Part shown: positions 45,341-56,529 of the stretch, in pieces
How the letters are laid out: each line of letters begins with the position of its first letter
How positions within the stretch are numbered: the first letter of the stretch is position 1
Assembly (NCBI GenBank): GCA_038501195.1
Contig: JBBPUQ010000002.1
Span: 2,728,001 to 2,792,000, forward strand
From: Nemania diffusa
Lineage: Eukaryota > Ascomycota > Sordariomycetes > Xylariales > Xylariaceae
Reading direction: 5' to 3'
DNA length: 64,000 nt
Made by a program: the position numbers and the translations under genes
Notes under the pieces: model-generated
Told to the model about the DNA's origin: nothing
The model's database searches: none
The model's input: the letters and a program-made list of their open reading frames with translations, nothing else

Positions 45341-45934
45341 TCAGGATAAGGCGCAGCGGGATAGCCCACATGGGCTTTTGCGACGTAGTGCGAGATAGGG
45401 GGACATGAAGTCAGAAGTCATTGTGTTTAGCTTGGGGTAGGAGACCGAGGACTATAGTGACGACACTCATATTATCGTCTAGCCGCTTGGCAATAAGCTG
45501 CCCCTTTTACACGGGGTAAAAAGCAGATAGATAGGAATAGAAACGACGAAAAATAGGACTCGAGGGACATAGCTATGAACAAAGTGAATTTAGCATTTGG
45601 ATTCACAGTTGTACTTTGGCTTTTGTTTTATACTACCTAGTGAACAACATAATAACTCCAACCATGCTCGGGACATAGGAACACGGCTAAGACTACACAG
45701 GAACCCATCCCGAGATAAGACAGACTTCCTTCCGGTGGTCGGCCGTAACTTCGTGTGTGTTGGGGGGAACTTTATACAAGGGTCGGTGTTCACTCCCCCA
45801 GCCAACCATCCCACTCCTTCGATCGACGCATCTGTTTCAATCGCCGTGCTCGCGTTGCAATCCAAAGATGCTGTAGAGCATAATAATTACGGCAAAACTA
45901 GACCAGCATAAACCAAATTTCTTCTTCTTTTTTT
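45341..45934. other. 3' region between convergent genes
   Basis: The zinc-finger and SDH2 genes converge here. A poly-T run abuts the SDH2 stop. No coding sequence is supported. Confidence 0.5.
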
Positions 45935-46913
45935 TTAAAAGGCCATCTCCTTCTTGATCTCAGCGATAGCTAAACCGGGGTTTAAGCCCTTGGGGCAGGT
46001 TCTGGTGCAGTTCAGGATGGTGTGACAGCGGTACAAGCTCATCGAGTTGTCGAGGGCAGCCTTTCGGGCCTCTGTTCTCTCGTCGCGAGAGTCGATAATC
46101 CAACGGTACGACTGTAGCAGGATGGCAGGTCCTAGATACTCCTCGGCGTTCCACCAGTATGACGGGCATGAAGTTGAGCAGCAGGCGCACAAAATGCACT
46201 CGTATAGGCCGTCAAGCTTCTTGCGATCAGCCTTGCTCTGTCGGAACTCTCGGCCCTACAAGTGATACGTTAGTACTCCAGTTGGCAATAGAAAATTCGA
46301 CAGAGAGGATAGTGCGTTCATACATCTGGCGCGGGTGTATCTCTTTGCAGGTAGGGCTTGATAGATTTATATTGCTTGTAAAAGTGTGTCAAGTCAGGTA
46401 CCAGATCCTTGACAACGTATGTGTGAGGTAGCGGGTAGATCTTGGTCTCGGCGCTTGTGTCGGTGGGGATACGGCCTATTCATGACAGTTCTATTAGACT
46501 CATAGTCTTATCGAGCAGAGATGCGCATCTGGCGACATACATAAGCACGCAAGGGTGTTCTGTCCATTGATATTCATAGCACAGCTGCCGCAGATTCCCT
46601 CTCTGCAACTCCGACGGAAGGTCAACGTCGGGTCTACCTCGTTCTTAATCCTGACCAGTGCATCCAATACCATGGGGCCAGTCTTGTTGAGGTCGAGCGT
46701 GTAGGATTGCATCTTGGGCTTCTCGGTTGGGTTTTCGGGATTCCACCGGTAGATCTGGAAAGTCTTGTTGCGCGCGGTGGAACTGCTCTTGGGGTCGGCA
46801 TTGATTGTTGCTTCGCCGACAGAAGCCATGGATCGCACGAACATGGAGGGGCCAGCCGGTGATCGCGAGGCGGCGGCAAGGAGCCGAGACGAGGAAGAGC
46901 GGAGAGCTGCCAT
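45935..46913 (-). CDS. SDH2: Succinate dehydrogenase iron-sulfur subunit (281 aa, 3 exons)
   Basis: Exons are 46913-46541, 46475-46324 and 46255-45935 with introns of 65 and 68 bp. The subunit of mitochondrial complex II passes electrons from FAD to ubiquinone through three iron-sulfur clusters. The N-terminus ([18 protein letters not shown]) is a presequence. The [2Fe-2S] ligands lie in [21 protein letters not shown], those of the other clusters in [20 protein letters not shown] and [17 protein letters not shown]. The SxxWW-type quinone-site residues (PSYWW) are intact, as is the histidine in CRCHTIL-type context. The C-terminus IKKEMAF is normal. It is divergent from PTC7 across a 953-bp spacer. 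Confidence 0.97.
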
Positions 46914-47866
46914 TTTGTAAATTGTTGGCGAGGAGCGGCCGGGATCTCTCTTGAATTAAACTACAAAATAACAGAGCAGCCGGAATTAAGGATGAATAAG
47001 AGGATGAATAGGTCCAACACCTGATGCTCGGCGAAAGGAATTAAGCGAGGCGAGCACTCAATTGAGGTTCGTAGTCGGGACGACACATAGAGAGACAGGT
47101 GTTGTGGCAACGGTTTGAGAGTGTCGGCATCATTGAGGCTCATTCACAAGTTCCCGACCCGATTTGCTCCCTCGGCTATAGTCTCCAGCTGTGTGACCAA
47201 TTACAGGCTTCCAATTATTCACTCATCGTCGGTCCGCGTTCTCCTCCGCCTGCATGCGGGTGACCCACCCAAGCGGGGCCATCCATGTGTGGCTGACGAG
47301 CCGACCCACCTGTTCCAGTGGCGTCGATCCGGTGGGACTGCCTCTCTAGCCACATTTCCAATGGCCCGCGATATGGGTAGCCGATTAGGTACCATCGTCA
47401 TCGTGCATCATTAAGAGGATCCCTAACATTTTATTTTGGGGACAAGACCCCAGCCAGCAGGGCAATCAGCCAGGTACTGAAAAAAAATTACCTTTCGCGC
47501 AGTTGCCTCTGGCCGGTGTAACACAACACAACTTTTAACTACCTACCTAGGTAAAACCTTGACCGAGGGGACTAGAGGCTAGATTTGACCTTCGACATTT
47601 CCCCAATACGAATCCGACAGGCCCGGGTATGATTGTCGGGCTGGGCTGTCGAAAATCTGGCGCATTCTCCAGCACTGTACAGATACCTGATCCCTACCTA
47701 CATACAATTAACCTACCTAGGTAGTGTGTTAGTCCCGCCACGCCAGGTCAAGTCAACCCGGCCAGTGTCGCGATCGTCTCCGATATTACCCGCGAGCAAT
47801 GGCAAAAACACTACTGCCACAAATTTCGGTGCACTTTAGAAATCTCTCCCCTTCGAGTGAGAAACC
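46914..47866. other. Divergent promoter of SDH2 and PTC7
   Basis: Both neighbours encode mitochondrial proteins. TAGGTA/TACCTA words occur at about 47540-47555 and 47690-47720. No coding sequence or clear operator is supported. Confidence 0.5.
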
Positions 47867-49096
47867 ATGTCTTCGGTCGCGTATCGCACAGTTTCGCTGT
47901 CCTCCAACTCACCGTTCATAATAGCCAGTATCCGGCATCAGCTGAGACCCGCACGGCTTCGAGCGCCGCTGCAACCATCACAAAGCCTTCAAAGTCGAGC
48001 CTTCTCCGCCCAAGCAGCTCGACTTCAGAGCCAGGAAGCACGGTCCAAGCGCAAATATACCTATTACGTTGCCGCTTCCTTCTGCGCCAAGAAAAAGAAA
48101 TTCGATCGGGTCACGGACGTCTTTCACTTCAATCCCTACAACCGAATACAGACCGAGAAGAAGATATCCAAATCGGGTCGACCTGCGAGTGGCCAGGATG
48201 CCTTTTTCATAAGCCGAGTCGGCGATAGCAATGCCGTCGCATTCGGTGTGGCAGACGGCGTAGGAGGCTGGGAAGAGAGTGGTGTCGACCCTGCAGACTT
48301 CGCACATAGCTTTTGCGACTACATGGCCTCCGCCGCGTACGAGCACAAGTCGAACGGCAGTGAGACTCCTTTGGCGGCCAGGGCTCTAATGCAGCGGGGC
48401 TACGACGATGTCTGCAACGACAAAAGCATAAATGCCGGAGGCAGCACGGCGTGCGTGGCAATTGCGAGCGAGGATGGCAAGTTAGAAGTAGCCAACCTAG
48501 GCGACTCAGGCTTCGTTCATTTGCGACTAAACGCTGTCCATACGTATTCCGAGCCGCAGACGCACGCCTTCAACACCCCCTACCAGCTCTCAATCGTACC
48601 AGCAAGCATGCTAGCACGCGCTGCTACGTTTGGCGGGGCACAACTCTGCGACTACCCAAAAGACGCAGACGTAACACAACACACCCTTAAGCATGGCGAC
48701 GTTTTGCTACTCGCAAGCGATGGAATGTGGGACAACCTATCCAACCAAGAAATATTACGAATCGCGAGCCGCTTCTTAAAAAGCGCAGGGGCGTGGAAGA
48801 TAAGCGACAACGGTATCCGAGTCGCAAATAATCTCAAACGTTTCACCGAACCCGAAGAACCTACTCAACGGCCCGTTACCCTTCAGAGCACGCTTGCAAC
48901 TGAACTTACCCAGGCAGCTAAAGCAGCCAGCACAAATCAACGACGAGATGGACCCTTCGCCAGGGAGGTCCAGAAATTGTACCCTGAAGAGAATTGGCAC
49001 GGGGGCAAAGTTGACGACATCTGCGTAGTCGTGCTCGTGGTGTCCGATAACAGTAAATTACCCGAAGTAACAAAGTCGGATGTAGAACTACATTAA
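47867..49096 (+). CDS. PTC7: Mitochondrial PP2C phosphatase Ptc7-like (409 aa)
   Basis: Single exon. The first 50 residues are basic and Ser/Arg-rich (LRPARLRAPLQPSQ), a mitochondrial targeting-like region. The SpoIIE/PP2C-type core shows the metal-binding motifs GQDAFFISR, AFGVADGVGGWEESG, GGSTACVAIA, VANLGDSGF and LLLASDGMWDNLS, and ends with KVDDICVVVLVV. Ptc7 in yeast dephosphorylates the coenzyme Q biosynthesis factor Coq7 and activates Q synthesis; the fission yeast homologue is Azr1. A YTYYVAASFCAKKKKF segment precedes the core, as in the family. In yeast the gene has a regulated intron; here none is seen. Confidence 0.92.
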   Translation: MSSVAYRTVSLSSNSPFIIASIRHQLRPARLRAPLQPSQSLQSRAFSAQAARLQSQEARSKRKYTYYVAASFCAKKKKFDRVTDVFHFNPYNRIQTEKKISKSGRPASGQDAFFISRVGDSNAVAFGVADGVGGWEESGVDPADFAHSFCDYMASAAYEHKSNGSETPLAARALMQRGYDDVCNDKSINAGGSTACVAIASEDGKLEVANLGDSGFVHLRLNAVHTYSEPQTHAFNTPYQLSIVPASMLARAATFGGAQLCDYPKDADVTQHTLKHGDVLLLASDGMWDNLSNQEILRIASRFLKSAGAWKISDNGIRVANNLKRFTEPEEPTQRPVTLQSTLATELTQAAKAASTNQRRDGPFAREVQKLYPEENWHGGKVDDICVVVLVVSDNSKLPEVTKSDVELH

Positions 49097-50492
49097 GAGT
49101 TTTACCAGAGAGCCATAAGCGAAGACGAAGACGGAGAAAGACTAGCTATCTACATATTTCACCACCTACCTATGTATTCCGCATGCATTGTCAGGCGTTT
49201 TTGGGGCGGGGATACGGCTGAAAATAATTTTTTCCACAAGCATCAAGCAGGAAATAAGGCAAAAGGTGAAGATGGAGCAAGAAGCATGATGGTAGAGGAA
49301 CTAGCGCTCTTCATCACAGGGCCGGTTTCTCAATAGATACATCTATATAATCCAGAGCTTGCAGTACCTACAATTTTGTGAAATGGGGAGAGCTTTGCTA
49401 ATATCAGGCACGTGGCCGCCGGTCGTCACATGAGTAGATGCATACGCATATATACACAACCATATCATAAACTGTCTTGCTTGTATACATGATTAGCTGC
49501 GCTTCTGAGGTGATATAGAGGAGACAGGGAATGTATTAAGTAATACATCACGTCGCAATGGTGAGGATCGTGGCATACGTCACGTCTTGTGTCTAAAAAC
49601 CCCGAAGTATTTACCGTAATAGCTGGATATAAGGAATATAGATGAATTTATCATAAAGGTAAATATCAATATGTTGTATTTTTTTAAAAATAAGAGGGGG
49701 CAAAAGGTTTAAAATAATTAGATCGATATTATTCTCGAGGAGTAAGCGCCCGGGATTTGATGCTAATTTTGTAGTCGTCTAATTTGACCTGTATAAGGAG
49801 GCGGTAGGACAAATAGACAAACCTATTTACTAGCCTAGAAAGACAGCATTGACGTCGAGGGATAGAAATAGCGAGCGTCCTTGTTGCAGGGCAAAATATC
49901 ATTTCGTGTTGAGATCGTACAGTCCCTGCCCTGCATGACGGCAGCTGAAGAATTAGTCGAGATGGGTGATATTCCATCCAAAGAAAGTTTCAACTGATTA
50001 TACCACTAATACAATCAAAACATTGTACTAGTAGGATATTTAGAATTAGAGTCTCAGCTACAGCTTAATCATACCTCGTGATGCAACCCTGCCGGTATCC
50101 GGACGATCGTGACACAGCCTATGTCATTCTGCAGTATATACCCGGCATGCCGTCTTGTCACTTACATCACACACTGAGCCTCCTGAAACTCATCAGACGG
50201 GATACGGCAAGTTTCACAACATAACAGGCGAACATTACGTAAAGCGTTATATTGTCTTCCAAGATCCAACATCACTGTCACTACACCCCTTAGGGCTACA
50301 CAGGTATTACGCCCCTTCGGCCAATATCCAGCATCATGGGAGCTCTTGTACCCGTGAATTCATCCGCTACATATGCACGCTGCCCTATTAGGGAATAGAA
50401 ATTATGAAGTTTGATTGATCAATGTACAAGCAAGTGGTACAAAGGACTAGATCCGTACAACTAGGTCATAGGATTGTGACCCTTTTCCATCC
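49097..50492. other. Intergenic, nothing recognised
   Basis: AT-rich spacer of 1.4 kb between PTC7 and the GPI-protein gene, with A/T runs around 49676-49730. No coding sequence is supported. Confidence 0.5.
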
Positions 50493-51270
50493 CTATAGGA
50501 GAGCAGCACCGAAAATGGCAAGAAGGCCCGGAACAAGAGGAGCGGCGATGCTGCGGGCGTCGTTGCTGTTGGGGACGCTTGTCTGAGCAGCATCAGATTC
50601 GGTAGCAGTAGCAGAAGAGGCTGTGGTTGGTTAGTTTCAGGCTTCACAAAGCGGGTAGACCAGGGATCGGAGTGTCATACATGTTGTGCGGGTCACGCTG
50701 GTAGAAACGGTGGTGCTGGTGGTTGTCGTAGAGGTGGTGGTAGAAGTCGCCGAGCTGGAGCTGGTAGTCGAAATCTCCGAAGAGGTCGACGAGGTGGAAG
50801 AAGACTCTGATGAAGTCGAAGAGGGCGTGGCGCTGGAGCTCGTGCTGGACACGGTGGAGCTCGAGCTGACCGTAGAACTCGGGGCAGCTACGCCGTCGAC
50901 ATTGAACATCGCAGAGTAGTTGACGTCGGTTCCATCACTGATCTCGAGGGCGTAGTCGCCAGTGACGAGAGACGAGTCGACAGCCCAGGTAAAGCTGTCG
51001 CCAGTGGCATTGGCTACGCGACTTATGTTAGAATTCGGTAACTAGGAATGACTGGCTCCTGAACATACTGGTGATAGTCTCGACGTCCTTGAGATCGTCC
51101 TCGGAACCATTCTTCAGAGTCAGAGTGACGGGGCCTTCAGCATCATCCCAGGTGATCTCGAACGTCGAGCCAGCCTCGATACCATCAAAGTTGCTGTTGG
51201 TAAACTGGACTTTGGCACTGACAAGCCCGAGAAGGGCGGAGAGAACCACGGAAGAAATAGTAACCTTCAT
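50493..51270 (-). CDS. GPI-anchored Ser/Thr-rich cell-wall protein, Kre9/Knh1-like domain (220 aa, 3 exons)
   Basis: Exons are 51270-51069, 51013-50681 and 50620-50493 with introns of 55 and 60 bp. A signal peptide (MKVTISSVVLSALLGLVSA) is followed by a compact beta-sandwich domain at about 20-115 (VQFTNSNFDGIEAGSTFEI, ITWDDAEGPVTLTLKNG) of the Ser-Thr-rich GPI-anchored membrane family (Kre9/Knh1 N-terminal type). Then comes a long Ser/Thr tract (SSTVSSSSTVSSTSSS), surely O-mannosylated if expressed, and a hydrophobic C-terminus (APLVPGLLAIFGAALL) after a small-residue omega-site region, fitting GPI attachment. It is probably a plasma-membrane or cell-wall protein of small size; no enzymatic role is visible. 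Confidence 0.9.
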
Positions 51271-54005
51271 CTTGGATCGTGTAAAAAGGAGCGTATAGAA
51301 AGACTGTAATGTAATTAAATTAGTAACGGATATGTAAGGTAAAAAGAAATATAAAATGTCCCCATCAAGATTAAGCTAGAAGGATATTCAAGGTAGAAGT
51401 AGGCAAGAATCAACGACCATCAATGACTATCAAACAGATACTCGGGATGACTGGGTCTATGTACGGCCCATTGCCTCTTTAACCTGAATCGAGACGCGAC
51501 TCTAGCGCAAGGACGAGCCGTATGCGCCGGATAATCGCGAATGAGACAATTATATAAGTATGTAGGAAAGACATTTTACAATCTACTTACTAGTACAAGG
51601 AGCAGGTAATTAGAAAGATATAAGGTTAGAATAACGAGGCGAGAACGATCGTGATGATATTTTAGGTTGAAGGAGTGAAAGAGTGACTCGTGGTGAGGAA
51701 CAAGAGATAAAAATGAGAGGCAGCTGCAGGAAATTGCTCGATTATTTTCAACTCACTGACTCTCCCCAGAGCTAATCCCCATTCTGATAGTCAGTCAGGA
51801 ACTTCTGTAGGTACATGCCTGCCTGCCTGCCTGCCCAGTCTCCAGTACTATATGTAGACGTACTACGGAGTATAGGGGGCTGCTAGGATCTGACGAAATA
51901 TTGCAACTAGGCGGCGACTAGTCAACAGCAATATTACCTAGCGCGCGACTGAGTACATAGACTACATACAGGTACCTACTCGATCATGCAGCACTCCGCA
52001 GATGCTGATTGGCTTCTGCATGTTCCCTGCACGAACAGGGCCAGGTCTGGACTAGGCCGGGTAGGCTACACCAGGCACCCAGTTGTACCTGTCCAGAAGA
52101 ATGCAGGTGCCCCTTTCTTCTTTAGGGTCGCTCCGATCTAGACCTTACCTATCTCGACGGCAGTCAAGTCATCGTTCCACGCCGCTCAGAGGTTCTTTGT
52201 AATACCCACCTGCCAACGGATGTATGTACTATTCTACTGTACGCGGTAGGTATTCTACACCTTACACGACAGGCTCGCTAAGGTGTAGATCAAAGTGTTT
52301 TGCGTGCAATACGTACCAAACAAAGGCAACAAAGGTCTAAAGTATGTATTGCAGCATGCCTCTCAATGAAAGGCTTGCAGTTCATACCATAGCTACCTAC
52401 ACTTATGTTACGTGGTGTAGACGGCTAGATGGCTTCGTCCAGCCTCGACGGCACTGCGGCGCCATTGCCTAGATTTAGGTGTTCTGTCGCATGCGATGAT
52501 GTACCTGCTCTGTATCGAGCCCAGGTACATATTCCGCCCAGAGCTCACGAACGGCACAGTTTTGCGACACATCATGACGCAAAACTTGGCTACCTGTCTA
52601 GGTACGCAGTAGGCGAAGAGCCATGCATGCACTAAAGCCAACGTCTCTTTTGCTTGCTGCAGCTCGCAAGGACGACATCTGATGTATCTCGTGTGTGTCT
52701 TTCGCAAGTATAGCCTACAACAACAAGTGCCGTGTCCCTAACCCATGACGCCTGCCGCAGCCCCCCTTGGTCCTTGGTGTACGTACTCAGTCTACTGTAT
52801 AATGCACAATAAGTACGCCTCCTGTTCCGTTGTCCCGATCGCGAAACTGTTCTTGAGCCGCTTCCAAGAAGGTCAATTGATCTACAGTAGTAGTGACGCA
52901 GTAAGGTCACTTCAGAGAACGTGGAGAGCGCAAGCTCCGTCGGTGAAGATCGGATGGATAGACGTCAGCTGGATTGGTGGTCGCGAAGTAGCCAAGATAT
53001 TGCTTGCGTTGCTTGCTGCGCCAAACGGCCGCAGCTGGATTCGCAAGCACCGGGTAGACCGGTATAACGCTGGCTACCTCAGCGAGTTGGCTGGTTCCTT
53101 TTCCTTTTTTTTTTCGAAGAGCATCGCAGAATGGTCGGATGGCAGAACCGCCGACAGAGCAGGTGCTCCTTCATAGCTGACGACTCTCAACCAACTGCCT
53201 GTGTATGTACTTGTAGGTCCGTTTATGCGAAGCACGTAACGAACGCGCGCTCTGCCGCATTCCTGCTTGAGTGACATGGCTTACCATCGGAAATCAGGGT
53301 TGTGTTTGATTGGCCTCTCCGCAAAGCATTACCTTCATACACTGCATTCCGTGTATATACTTGTAGGTACCTACGTGGTGCACACCCAGGCTCACCTAGG
53401 TCCTATGATATTAAGACAAGGTTACTATATGTTCCACTTAACTACCACACTAGGATAAGAGACCTTTTATTGACGTAGGTAGCTGATGATAGCTTCTGTC
53501 TCTAAAACCAGATGCAAAAAATACTCTATACAACCATACTTAAAACCCTATTTGTACTTCTCAAAAGACATTTCTAGCCGCGAATTAAATGCCAAACTAG
53601 ATATAGGGTTGGCCTCGTTTATTTTGGCGCACTCGTATTTAAACTACGTTAGTATTATATGTGGAAGTTGAAAGTCAAGTTGATAGTTTGGAATAGTTCG
53701 TCCTTATGGCAAGTCCAATGAAGCAGTTGCTAGGCAGTGCAATATGTGTATGAATCCATTGCGACAGGAATACGACACATATTAGCCGCGATTAAGTATC
53801 GCACTTTGTCGCTTTGGATCGCAGTATTGAAGAGTAGCATGACGTCGTTAGATCCAGAATCGAGATATGTTATACCTAGACAAGTTGTAAGAGAATCTTC
53901 AATGTCCACCTCCGAGAAAGGCATGATTCCGATTAGATGTCACGCAATGTTTGTCGTCCCGGAGACACTAATCAACGTATATAAAGCGCCTTCATAGTCG
54001 CCCCT
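51271..54005. other. 2.7-kb gene desert
   Basis: The left part is the promoter of the GPI-protein gene. It contains a (TGCC)n run at 51816-51835, TAGGTA words near 51970 and 53365-53400, and many TACGTA/GTACGT-like words. Open frames of up to 143 codons exist (for example 52745-53176 plus) but none shows a domain, splice continuation or codon pattern that convinces me. A long noncoding transcript or a decayed gene cannot be excluded. Confidence 0.45.
51816..51835 (+). repeat. (TGCC)n microsatellite
   Basis: About five TGCC units lie in the gene-free stretch upstream of the GPI-protein gene. Confidence 0.8.
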
Positions 54006-55161
54006 TCATGGTAAAGTACACCGAACAACGCCTCTTCGGACTCCTTCTGTTTCTTCTCGTAACTGCTCAACAGTAGCCCCCCGCTCTCGAGCTTGAACGA
54101 CAAAGTCGTCTAGGGAGCCGCCCACACCAAAGTATAGTCTTTTTGCGCCTACGAGGACTTCAGCTACCTTGCTATGAGCTTTCTCGTATTGTAGTAAAGC
54201 GAGAATAGTCTCAAGAAAGGAACTCAAAGCGAAAGGTGAGTAGATTGTTTCGGCACCTATTATGATCGTAGCTTGCTCAGTACCTGCCCCGTCCGTAGGG
54301 TTTGGGGCGTCGGTAATCATGGTGACAAATTCGGGAGACCATGCGCCAGAGAAGAAGAGCAGAGATATTTCACGGGTTGAGAGAAACTCCTGGAATGCCC
54401 CCAAGATATCCGGTGTTAAGTCAAGTTCTCCATCCGGAGAGAATGCCTCACTTAATAGCGGCACCTCTTGTCGGTGGTGAATGGCCCAAGCTAGAATAAA
54501 GTTGGGCAACGTGACAAGCTGGAGGACTGTCGGATTATAGTCGGCTAGTATAAAAGAGACTGAAGATATCTTCAAATCCATAGCCCATTGAAATAGAGCT
54601 AGTGAAGGCAATCCCGTACCACACCCTAGCTATAAAGTTGCAATCAGGATCTACTAGGTATCACGCTGAACCATGCAACAGTGGATATACACAACTCAGC
54701 CTTACCTCGAGAATTTTTGAAAATTTCTTTGCTCCAGGGGTGAAGGGATGTGAGGTTGCGAGTTCTTTCACGAGATCCACGCTGCTCTCCCAGGACTTGA
54801 AGCCTCCTTCATAGACTCCAGTCTTCACGTCATGATTACCAAGACCTGGCTCGGATTCGCCTTCGCCTTCTTCTGCCATGAGCTGCACACGGACGTCCCA
54901 CAACTCGCGACGAGGCAACTGCATGTTTCCATGGCCATCAAGATCGACGTCTAAAAGGCCGAAGGCAACCTTAGACGGCAGCTTAGAGAGCATTTCGTTT
55001 ACATTGTGGCTTAGTGCGGGCAGCAGAGGCTTGCCAGCCACGGGGAATGCGCTTGTCGAAGTTGACGCCTGCGAACTTAGATGGCTACTAGAGCTTGTGT
55101 TGATTTGATCATCAACCTCTATGTCTTCGCCGGAAAAGGAGAATGAAAATTGGCCAGACAT
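54006..55161 (-). CDS. HPM1: Histidine protein methyltransferase 1 (359 aa, 2 exons)
   Basis: Exons are 55161-54706 and 54629-54006; the 76-bp intron (GTAAGG..TATAG) splits directly before the SAM-binding motif I, ELGCGTGLPSLALFQ (about 152). The METTL18/Hpm1 family methylates a histidine of ribosomal protein uL3 (Rpl3). Family marks are the N-terminal FSFSGEDIE, TGVYEGGFKSWESSVDLV before motif I, and then SFILADYNPTVLQLVTLPN. The C-terminal part (IIIGAETIYSPFALSSFL, YFGVGGSLDDFV) is also typical. Length fits fungal homologues. Confidence 0.93.
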
Positions 55162-56529
55162 GGTGGCGACAGTTGCGGACGTTGGACGCGAATACCCAGG
55201 CCAACTTGCTAGGGTCGGAATCAATGCGAAGAGGCTTTTCGCCGATAATCAATCTCAATTACACGTAGATAAACAAGGTCCCTAGACACATAGATAAGCA
55301 TGTGACGGGGGCGATGATCAACAGTGCATACCTAATTCTGTAGCGGTAATGAATAGTGGATTAGCGGCAGATCTTCGGCCCCCAATGCACGCTGCTAAGC
55401 AGTGCCGAACAATACGTAACCCGACATGCTGGTAAAGAGTTAAGATAGATAGATCTGTACGTCTATACAGTATCTAAACGGAATAAATAAATAAACAAAC
55501 AAACAAACAAATAAATGAGTGCATCGTATTCCGTACCATGAGGGCGATGGCCAATTTCTCCAAGCCTGAAACCGGATCTTTTATTGCCGCATCGTTGAGA
55601 CTACATACCTAGATAACCTACTTACCTACCTACCTATGTATAGAAAACACGACGGTAGACACAAACCACTGCATCGCAATCAATTCATTTACATATGCAT
55701 ACCACGCCATGCCACTTTACCTTACATGAGGTAGGTAAGTAGGCCGGTATGTAGGTGCACGAGGGATTCAGACTCTCAATTCTAATTGCTCGGCGCATAA
55801 GTCGCAGAAGCAACCGGGTTATCGTTCGTCAACGCGCATTCGCTATACGGGCCTCTGGGCCTTGTGGTTGGACGATTTACGACTTACAAAGTCGACCCCA
55901 TCCAACCCCGTCTCCATCAAACGTGCACTGCGAGCTAAACAACCGACCATGCAGAGCAGCCATTGGCCCCCATCCCGAGCATCATAATCAAGTGTAGGTA
56001 ATCCCTAGACTAGCAATGTCCCTAGGTCAGAGCGTTTGTTCAGCTCTCCAGCCCTGAATTTGCTGGCTGGGGCGAAAGGAAGGGGGGGTTTCTTTGCAGG
56101 TAGCTTGTGCGTGCCCGCGGCGTGCAAGGGTTGCAAATCTACATACAAGTCGACCCGCAATACCACGCTCGCCAGTGACAAGCAACGTGGTGTCGACACA
56201 GATACGATGAAGGAAGATACTGATTGATATCCCGGGGTAATGATCCTCGTGGCTATATTTTACCTCCGGGTTGGTAGGTCGATATACGTAGTTCGCCTCC
56301 CGTGTTTATTGTTCAGTGACTACTTCTCAGCTCTGGTTGGTCCTCGCCTCTTGTTGTTTTCAGCTGGACTCTAGAGTCGCCCCCAACGTTGCTCACCGTA
56401 TCGTCTGCGTTTCTTGAGTGACCAGTTACCGATTTACTTATAAAAACGAAGAGCGCAATCCCCGGCTCAACATGACCCAAATAACAAGCACAGAAGGTTG
56501 AGTCTCTCACTTCCCAGAACATCACAAGC
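55162..56529. other. Intergenic with microsatellite and TAGGTA tracts
   Basis: This holds the HPM1 promoter, a (AAAC/AAAT)n run at 55482-55516, TACCTACC words at 55615-55640 and 55728-55757, and the promoter of the monooxygenase. No coding sequence is supported. Confidence 0.5.
55482..55516 (+). repeat. (AAAT/AAAC)n microsatellite
   Basis: Tandem AAAT and AAAC tetranucleotides, partly interchanged, lie upstream of HPM1. Confidence 0.8.

Noticed and set aside
50686..50919. Val/Glu-rich plus-strand frame
   Set aside because: It is the complement of the Ser/Thr tract of the GPI-anchored protein.
52745..53176. 143-codon plus-strand frame
   Set aside because: No family resemblance, no splice continuation and no support beyond openness.
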